From positions 1 to 64,000 of the forward strand of contig NZ_LSLK01000073.1 of NCBI RefSeq assembly GCF_002257705.1: 64,000 nt of DNA, written 5' to 3'. The stretch is from Sporomusa silvacetica DSM 10669 (GTDB lineage: Bacteria > Bacillota > Negativicutes > Sporomusales > Sporomusaceae). Within the stretch, counting starts at the first letter, position 1. Every line of letters begins with the position of its first letter. Below, in pieces: positions 58,952-64,000 of this stretch. The notes under the pieces were generated by a model. It ran no database searches and was not told the DNA's origin. It was given only the letters and a program-made list of their open reading frames with translations. A program made the position numbers and the translations under genes.

Positions 58952-60079
58952 TTAATCCTTTATAATGTAATCTACTCCTTCAAAATTCCTCAAGACAATC
59001 TCCGAATCCGTATATTTTTTTATGTACTCCGGCCCTAGTGGAACTTTACCGCCTCCACCGGGTATATCCATAACATACAGAGGTAACGCAAACCCTGAGG
59101 TAAAACCAATCAGACCTTGCTGTATCTCTAATCCTTCCCGGATGGAGGTTCTAAAATGACTTACACCGCGGGAATAGTCGCAGTGGTATAAATAATAAGG
59201 ACGAACCCGGTTTTTTACCAGAAGGTGCAGCAGTTTTTTCATTGTAGCGACAGAATCATTTATGGCTTTAAGCAATACCGTCTGGTTCCCGAGTGGAATA
59301 CCTGCATCCGCCAGTTTCGCCAATGCCTGTTCAGATTCCGGCGTAAACTCAACAGGATGATTAAAATGGGTATTAATCCACAAGGGGTGATATTTTTTTA
59401 GCACATTCACCAGAGACATGGTAATCCGTTGCGGCATAACGACTGGTACACGGGTGCCGATGCGAATGACCTCCACATGAGAAATTGCCCGTATCTCACC
59501 AATAATTTTGTCCAGAATTTCATCGCCAAGTACCAGTGGATCTCCTCCGGATAACAATACATCTCGGATTTGAGGATGATCCCTGATATACTCTATTCCT
59601 TTGCAAATACCATCCATCGTTATTTTGATGGCCTGGTCTCCTACCTTGCGCTTTCTCGAGCAGTGCCGGCAATAGCTGGCACACTCCAGTGTAACCGTAA
59701 GCAGTACCCTGTCCGGGTAGCGGTGAATCAGGCCGGGCAAAGGAGAATATTTATCCTCGTTTAGAGGATCTTCCATATCTGCCGGGCTAAAGTTCAATTC
59801 AGCAAAATTAGGGACACATTGGAGCCGCACCGGGCATTGAGGATCATTTTTGCTAATTAAAGAAAAATAGTAGGGAGTAATGGCCATCGGAAAAACCTCT
59901 GCTACCCGTTTGATTTCTTCTGCAAGCTTCTTACCGATTCCTAAACGTGCAGATAAATCGTTCTTCCCGGATAATCTATTGTTAAACTGCCAGTGCCAGT
60001 CAGACCAGGCTGCGTTATTTGTAGCATCCTGGAGTTTATTAGCATCTTTTATCATGCCTTTTGGTTTGTCTTTACTCAT
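58952..60079 (-). CDS. kamA: KamA-type radical SAM aminomutase (lysine 2,3-aminomutase-like)
   Basis: 375 aa. Radical SAM motif CASYCRHCSRKRKVG (CxxxCxxC), SGGDPLVL, and the PLP lysine in DIPGGGGKVPLGP. The two aspartates that hold the lysine side chain in the clostridial enzyme (Asp293, Asp330) are conserved at the same 37-residue spacing (YHCDYSRG and YVMDIPGG), so L-lysine to L-beta-lysine is favoured over glutamate. ATG 60079 has AGGA 8 nt upstream. It is the last gene of an operon with two ATP-grasp ligases and an acetyltransferase, suggesting that beta-lysine is built into a small molecule. Confidence 0.93.
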   Translation of the reverse strand: MSKDKPKGMIKDANKLQDATNNAAWSDWHWQFNNRLSGKNDLSARLGIGKKLAEEIKRVAEVFPMAITPYYFSLISKNDPQCPVRLQCVPNFAELNFSPADMEDPLNEDKYSPLPGLIHRYPDRVLLTVTLECASYCRHCSRKRKVGDQAIKITMDGICKGIEYIRDHPQIRDVLLSGGDPLVLGDEILDKIIGEIRAISHVEVIRIGTRVPVVMPQRITMSLVNVLKKYHPLWINTHFNHPVEFTPESEQALAKLADAGIPLGNQTVLLKAINDSVATMKKLLHLLVKNRVRPYYLYHCDYSRGVSHFRTSIREGLEIQQGLIGFTSGFALPLYVMDIPGGGGKVPLGPEYIKKYTDSEIVLRNFEGVDYIIKD

Positions 60080-60163
60080 CAGTTCCATCCTACTTTTTTA
60101 ATCTATATACAACGCGTTAAAGATTTTTTTCAATACACCACCCGCCTGTGCCTGTAAACTTCC

Positions 60164-61174
60164 TTACTGCGGAATATATAGCTCACTATCTGCTTCGAGG
60201 ATAATTTTTCTCACAAGCTCCTCAATACTCAGCCCTGCTTTTTGGGCAGACGCTACAAAACCGCTGTCATCCGCAATACAGGGATTGGTATTAATTTCAA
60301 TGAGCCATGGAATACTTTGCTTATCCACCCTGAAATCGATCCGGGCATATCCTTTAAGCCGGTAATGTTTCCAGCATTTCCGGGCTATTTCAGACATTTG
60401 TCCGATCAATTCCTGGTCTTTTGGATATAGTGTAAAGCTGCGCCTGGAATTCTCATATTCAAAGGAGCCTTTGCACCACTTAGCGTCATAAGTAAGTATT
60501 TCTGGCAAATGCATTTTTTCATAGCCGCTGTACAGCATTTCAGCCACCGGCAGAACCACTGGCTCACCTTTATGTCCGAGTATGGATATATTAAATTCTC
60601 TCCCAGCTATAAAGCGCTCAGCAAAACATTCTCCCCCCCATTCAGCGCTCTTTCTTGACAACAGGGTCTGCAATTCCTCCGCAGACTCTGAGCGTACAAG
60701 GGATGAGTTATCAATATACAAGGAGCCGTCTTCATTGACAGGTTTTAGTATATAACGTTCCCCTGGAATAAAGGAGCCGCTGCCACTAATTTCGAGCCAC
60801 TCCGGTGTGCGCACACCAATGCTGCTGAGCATCTTTTTAGTCAGCGTTTTATTGATGGTTGTGACCATAGCCCAAGAATCACTGCCAGTGTACTTGATAT
60901 GCAGATTGTCCAGAAGACTGCAGGGCAGGAAAGACATTGCAGTGCTTCCATCAACTGTTTCAACCAGATTTACTACAAACAGGGGATTTAGCCTCATCAG
61001 ATCAATAATCAATGCCTGAATTTCATAAAGATCAAAGACCCTAACTTCAACTCTGAACCCCAGTTTTTTTAAAGCTGCTGCTATAAAAAAACTCTCCGCC
61101 TCGTTGTCAAGCAAGTCTTCAGCCGCATTGACCGGAATTTTATCCCTCAGGATAAGCACAGTTTTATTGCTCAT
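60164..61174 (-). CDS. ATP-grasp ligase (D-Ala-D-Ala ligase-like), second copy
   Basis: 336 aa. ATP-grasp fold: N-terminal Rossmann part with VVNLVETVDGS, TGSDSWAMVTTINKTLTKKML, lid segment GERYILKPVNEDGSLYID, ECFAERFIAGREFNISILG and the Mg-binding C-terminal ARIDFRVDK...LIEINTNPCI. Such enzymes join a carboxylate to an amine via acyl phosphate, but this one is too divergent for cell-wall Ddl. It is a paralogue of the ligase at 61711-62691. Two ligases with an aminomutase suggest stepwise assembly of a short peptide. Confidence 0.88.
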   Translation of the reverse strand: MSNKTVLILRDKIPVNAAEDLLDNEAESFFIAAALKKLGFRVEVRVFDLYEIQALIIDLMRLNPLFVVNLVETVDGSTAMSFLPCSLLDNLHIKYTGSDSWAMVTTINKTLTKKMLSSIGVRTPEWLEISGSGSFIPGERYILKPVNEDGSLYIDNSSLVRSESAEELQTLLSRKSAEWGGECFAERFIAGREFNISILGHKGEPVVLPVAEMLYSGYEKMHLPEILTYDAKWCKGSFEYENSRRSFTLYPKDQELIGQMSEIARKCWKHYRLKGYARIDFRVDKQSIPWLIEINTNPCIADDSGFVASAQKAGLSIEELVRKIILEADSELYIPQ

Positions 61175-61183
61175 ACATTCATT

Positions 61184-61699
61184 CTACCTTTCATGTGATG
61201 CTTTGCCATCCATGATTTCGGCATAGAATAATTTTATCAACTCCAAGGCTTCTGCGGCACTAAGCCCAACCTTTTTTACCATATCCTCTTCATCCTTAAA
61301 TAAACTCGCTGGGCAATAAGATCCATCGATCCAAATTTCCAACCGATCATTCCAATCATAGGGATATATGCGGCATAATAAAGGCCTTATATCATGAGGC
61401 AGGCTGCATCCTGTTAACGTTACAAAACAACAGGTCTGGTCCGGATTTTTCCTCAATATGTTCCTCCGGCCCTGGTCGTCAAAAAGGTAAGTGACATAAA
61501 TGTAATCATCTTCTGTATAGCAGGCTGGATTAGCATAAACATCTTTCAGCTCTTCCTCAACCGGTTTTAGTTCATAAAAATCTTCCTGCCCGGCAAACTG
61601 AGATATTCTTGCAATATCTCCGCCAGTAAGGGCAATCTTAGTTGCTTCCCGTTCACAACAAGTCTTCTGCAGCCTAGCACATTGGGCACAAGTATTCAT
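61184..61699 (-). CDS. YkgJ-type cysteine-cluster protein
   Basis: 171 aa, ten Cys including the N-terminal CAQCARLQKTCCERE, the central DQTCCFVTLTGCSLPHDIRPLLCRIYP and later GSYCP. This is the CxxCxxxCC...C pattern of the YkgJ family (UPF0153), thought to bind zinc or an Fe-S cluster. No enzyme activity is assigned. It sits between the two ATP-grasp genes with 9-11 bp gaps, so it is part of the pathway operon, perhaps as a small Fe-S or metal-dependent modifying enzyme. Confidence 0.85.
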   Translation of the reverse strand: MNTCAQCARLQKTCCEREATKIALTGGDIARISQFAGQEDFYELKPVEEELKDVYANPACYTEDDYIYVTYLFDDQGRRNILRKNPDQTCCFVTLTGCSLPHDIRPLLCRIYPYDWNDRLEIWIDGSYCPASLFKDEEDMVKKVGLSAAEALELIKLFYAEIMDGKASHER

Positions 61700-61710
61700 A
61701 CATTACCTCC

Positions 61711-62691
61711 TCATTGATTCACACGTTCCAGGGCAGAATCCATTATAGCCTTAATCAGCTCCTGGTACGGTATTCCATACAGCCTGCAAAGAATAGGCAA
61801 ATCTCCATGAACCGGATTTAATCCCGCCAGCGGATTGATCTCCAGGAAATTTAAATGGCCGCCTTTATCCATTCTGAAATCCATCCGCCCGGCATCTCTG
61901 CAGCCCAGACCGCGCCACACCTGCATGACTTTTTTTTCAATCAGACAGAAAAGCTCTTTATCAACCCTTCTGTATTCAACCCATTCCCTATTATTGATGA
62001 ACTTGGAGGCATAGGAATAGGTTTCCTGAGCATCATCATGTTTGAATACCACTTCCATAGCCCCGATAACTCTGGCCTTTTCCCCGGTCCCCAATATGCC
62101 TGCTGTAAACTCGCGTCCGGGTAGAAATTCCTCTACCAGTACAGCCTGCCGGTACTTAATTAAAAGATCGGTACAGACCTTTTTCAGCGAATTTAGATCA
62201 TATACTATTGAGCTTGCGCTAATTCCCTTGCTGGAGCCTTCGGCCACTGGTTTGGCAAACAGGGGAAAAGGCATATCTAGATCATTTATATCTCCAATAT
62301 TCTCAATAACTGCAAAGCCGGGGCTAGCGACCCCCAGATCTCTTACAATCCTTTTGGTCAGGGCCTTATGCAGAGTGACTGCCAGAACCATCGCATCAGA
62401 AAAGGTATGGGGAATACAATAGGCATCCAAAACAGCAGGCACCTGAGCCTCGCGGCTGAAACCAAAGCTGCCCTCACATAGATTGAAAACCAGCTGAGGT
62501 CTTTTTCCTGAAGTCAGTTTAAGCAGCAACTCTTCGAAACCGCCGATTCGTTCTACCTCATGCCCGAGATCCTGCAATACAAGTTCGATAGCTGCAATCG
62601 TTTCTTCCGTGTCAAATTCCGCAGCCTCTTCACGGGTATAACCGCGGCGCAGATAATCCTCCTGCAAATCATACGTCAATCCTATTTTCAT
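61711..62691 (-). CDS. ATP-grasp ligase (D-Ala-D-Ala ligase-like), first copy
   Basis: 326 aa. Blocks of the Ddl-type fold are clear: LVFNLCEGSFGFSREAQVPAVLD, TLHKALTKRIVRDLGV, PLFAKPVAEGSSKGISASS, VLVEEFLPGREFTAGILG and DAGRMDFRMDKGGHLNFLEINPLAGL. It is closer to D-Ala-D-Ala ligase than its neighbour but lacks the context of cell-wall genes. It would couple an amino acid to another amine or amino acid. It is separated from the acetyltransferase gene by 50 bp and from the YkgJ gene by 11 bp. Confidence 0.9.
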   Translation of the reverse strand: MKIGLTYDLQEDYLRRGYTREEAAEFDTEETIAAIELVLQDLGHEVERIGGFEELLLKLTSGKRPQLVFNLCEGSFGFSREAQVPAVLDAYCIPHTFSDAMVLAVTLHKALTKRIVRDLGVASPGFAVIENIGDINDLDMPFPLFAKPVAEGSSKGISASSIVYDLNSLKKVCTDLLIKYRQAVLVEEFLPGREFTAGILGTGEKARVIGAMEVVFKHDDAQETYSYASKFINNREWVEYRRVDKELFCLIEKKVMQVWRGLGCRDAGRMDFRMDKGGHLNFLEINPLAGLNPVHGDLPILCRLYGIPYQELIKAIMDSALERVNQ

Positions 62692-62741
62692 TCTTACCTC
62701 TCCATTATCCGGCGAAAAAATTTAATGCAATCTGCCTCTGC

Positions 62742-63242
62742 TTAGCTGGTCGGCAAACTTTTAGCATAATAAATAAGGTCGACCCCATTGTCATAGAAGT
62801 CTTCTAAAACAGCCGTCTTATTATAACCCCAACTTTCATACATCGCCCGGGCCGGCAGATAATCCTCCTGGGAGGAGGTCCCAACAAATATCCTTTTTCC
62901 TCCTGCTTGGCGAACTTTGTTTTCAAACTCCTTCATGATTTGAGCCCCCAGGCCAGTTCGCTGAGACTCTTTTTCCACCACAAGCCAATACAGCTCAAAG
63001 CTGCCGTTTGTTCCTAAAATAGTAGCATAACAGGCATATCCTGCTATACTCCCGTTCTGTTCTGCCAGCAAACATTTATAGTAGCTTTGCTCTCCCTTTT
63101 CCAGGCTCTCCCGCAGCAATTCTTCGGCAACCGCCAGCTCTTCTTCATTAAATACAGCTGTTTGCTGAACAAGTTTTATTATGGAAGAGATATCTTTTTC
63201 AGAAAGAATATCCCTGAACTTTACAACTGCCCACTCATTCAT
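62742..63242 (-). CDS. GNAT acetyltransferase
   Basis: 166 aa. The acetyl-CoA-binding motif A is LVVEKESQRTGLGAQIMKEFE, with YAAT-type AGYACYATILG and the C-terminal ARAMYESWGYNKTAVLEDFYD. In some archaea and bacteria a GNAT (AblB) acetylates beta-lysine to the osmolyte N-epsilon-acetyl-beta-lysine next to a KamA (AblA). Here the GNAT shares an operon with KamA, so a related product is possible, but the ligases point to something more complex. The start ATG 63242 has a modest GGAGGATA site. Confidence 0.88.
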   Translation of the reverse strand: MNEWAVVKFRDILSEKDISSIIKLVQQTAVFNEEELAVAEELLRESLEKGEQSYYKCLLAEQNGSIAGYACYATILGTNGSFELYWLVVEKESQRTGLGAQIMKEFENKVRQAGGKRIFVGTSSQEDYLPARAMYESWGYNKTAVLEDFYDNGVDLIYYAKSLPTS

Positions 63243-63276
63243 ATACTATCCTCCGGTAAGTCAAGGACTTTACCTC

Positions 63277-63645
63277 CTAAAAAACCTCAAACCAGGTTGG
63301 CGACAGATCCTCGATACGACCATTATAATTAATCGTGATCTCTTCTCCGGCCTCAATATCACACAGTGCAATATATTGCATACTTTTGCCCGCAAAATCC
63401 CGTTCATACCTGGCATTGGGATGGTAGGAATGGTTGTATAACGAGCCATATCCCAGCACTATGGCTCCCCATTGACTTTCCCAGGCATAAGTATAGTTGC
63501 CAAGGGCCGTTTTTTCCAGGTATTCCTCCTCCTCTGCACGATAAAGGATTACGGGAGCTTCCTCAAAAACCTCTCCGGCTACAATCTTTTTAATAGCTAC
63601 CACACCAAGCCCTTTGTTCTTTATTTCTCTGAACTTAATTTTCAT
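63277..63645 (-). CDS. SET-domain protein
   Basis: 122-aa minimal SET protein. It opens KIKFREIKNKGLGVVAIKKI, has the N-H-S motif in YGSLYNHSYHPNARYE, then AGEEITINYNG (the ELxxDY region) near the end. SET proteins are lysine methyltransferases; short bacterial ones may methylate small or ribosomal substrates or free lysine derivatives. In an operon with a lysine aminomutase, methylation of a lysine-type amine is an attractive possibility, but only a conjecture. Confidence 0.88.
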   Translation of the reverse strand: MKIKFREIKNKGLGVVAIKKIVAGEVFEEAPVILYRAEEEEYLEKTALGNYTYAWESQWGAIVLGYGSLYNHSYHPNARYERDFAGKSMQYIALCDIEAGEEITINYNGRIEDLSPTWFEVF

Positions 63646-63648
63646 TAT

Positions 63649-64000
63649 TTATTCTCCTGCTGCTAGCTGTGCCAGGCGTTTATCCATTTCCTTTTCCATT
63701 TCCACTCTGAGACCAGGATTTTTTGATATTACTCTTTCAAACTGCCGTCTCCTGAGCGATAATAGCAGGCAAGGAGTACGGGTGCGTACATTGGCGCTTC
63801 CCTGATGCCTTTCTTTCAGGAGAGCAAATTCCCCGAAATAGTCTCCATCCCATAAAACATTTACAATTTTCTCGCTGCCGTCTGCCAATGTTTTACGTAT
63901 TTCTACCGTTCCGCGAACAATAACATAGAATCTATCACCTAATTCAGTTTTATTGATTATTGTCTTTCCCGCTGGATAATACTCAGAAACAAATAAATCA
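63649..64000 (-). CDS. Cyclic nucleotide-binding domain protein (partial)
   Basis: Open from the window edge (frame ...DLFVSEYYPAGKTIINKTELG) to the stop at 63649; about 117 codons are seen. It has the cNMP-binding beta-barrel: GDRFYVIVRGTVEI and the phosphate cassette GDYFGEFALLKERHQGSANVR, followed by a C helix. No DNA-binding domain follows the barrel, so it may be a stand-alone sensor or the C-terminus of a larger protein. It ends 3 bp before the SET gene start and is co-transcribed with the aminomutase operon. Confidence 0.88.
   Translation of the reverse strand, partial: DLFVSEYYPAGKTIINKTELGDRFYVIVRGTVEIRKTLADGSEKIVNVLWDGDYFGEFALLKERHQGSANVRTRTPCLLLSLRRRQFERVISKNPGLRVEMEKEMDKRLAQLAAGE

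Noticed and set aside
1..64000. CRISPR arrays, tRNA or rRNA genes, prophage, replication origin
   Set aside because: Looked for on both strands; no regularly spaced short repeats, cloverleaf-type genes, rRNA-like stretches, phage gene runs or DnaA-box clusters were seen.

Overview
The window looks like chromosome from an anaerobic, diderm, spore-former-related Firmicute of the Negativicutes, most likely a Sporomusaceae acetogen. The basis is Firmicute-type regulation (T-box leader, strong sigma-A promoters, AGGAGG ribosome binding sites) beside an outer-membrane TonB-dependent receptor, together with an [FeFe]-hydrogenase maturase (HydG), Ni/Co uptake genes, a molybdopterin oxidoreductase and ATP-type PEP carboxykinase. 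Genus is inference; no rRNA is present.

Layout. 1-5 kb: the edge of an insertion sequence, then a minus-strand operon ybaK - B3/4-domain protein - thrC - pckA, and a small TM1266-like protein. 5-15 kb: an HD-GYP phosphodiesterase, nadE, a zinc-ribbon membrane protein with a large uncharacterised partner, an NlpC/P60 hydrolase, a LytS/LytT-type two-component pair and a 65-aa orphan. 15-22 kb: a TetR-controlled ABC export operon, an EF-hand protein and an orphan membrane fusion protein. 22-31 kb: hydG with its small partner, a CstA-family carrier, a molybdopterin oxidoreductase, and an OmpR-type two-component system divergent from a small His-rich exported protein. 31-39 kb: a DUF1848 protein, a glucosaminidase, a UAG-interrupted small gene, a FliG-N-like small protein, an M23 peptidase, a second CstA carrier with an attenuated leader, and an acyl-CoA ligase behind a T-box. 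39-59 kb: what looks like a metal (probably nickel) uptake island. 59-64 kb: a minus-strand operon with a lysine-2,3-aminomutase-like enzyme, two ATP-grasp ligases, a Cys-cluster protein, an acetyltransferase, a SET protein and a cyclic-nucleotide-binding protein.

The metal island is the most unusual part. It holds DUF3842-CooT-CbiM, FmdE with a NikBC / fused NikDE transporter and a methyltransferase, a ThrRS-like protein with a radical SAM/SPASM enzyme, a DUF401 membrane protein and a substrate-binding lipoprotein, and a TonB receptor with an ECF S component and a second methyltransferase. Several parts are decayed: the nik operon's own binding-protein gene, a long FmdE homologue, and an exbB-exbD pair collapsed into one reading frame. 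The separate transcription units share a leader design. Most have a sigma-A promoter followed by a 110-135 nt 5' UTR; each has a short stem capped by a (A)YGAA loop that overlaps the 5' arm of an intrinsic terminator. I regard this as a candidate undescribed attenuation RNA (riboswitch or protein-bound) that coordinates a metal or metallophore regulon.

An interspersed structured repeat occurs four times between 23.8 and 34.9 kb, in a long and a short form. I saw no tRNA, rRNA, CRISPR array, prophage or replication origin.
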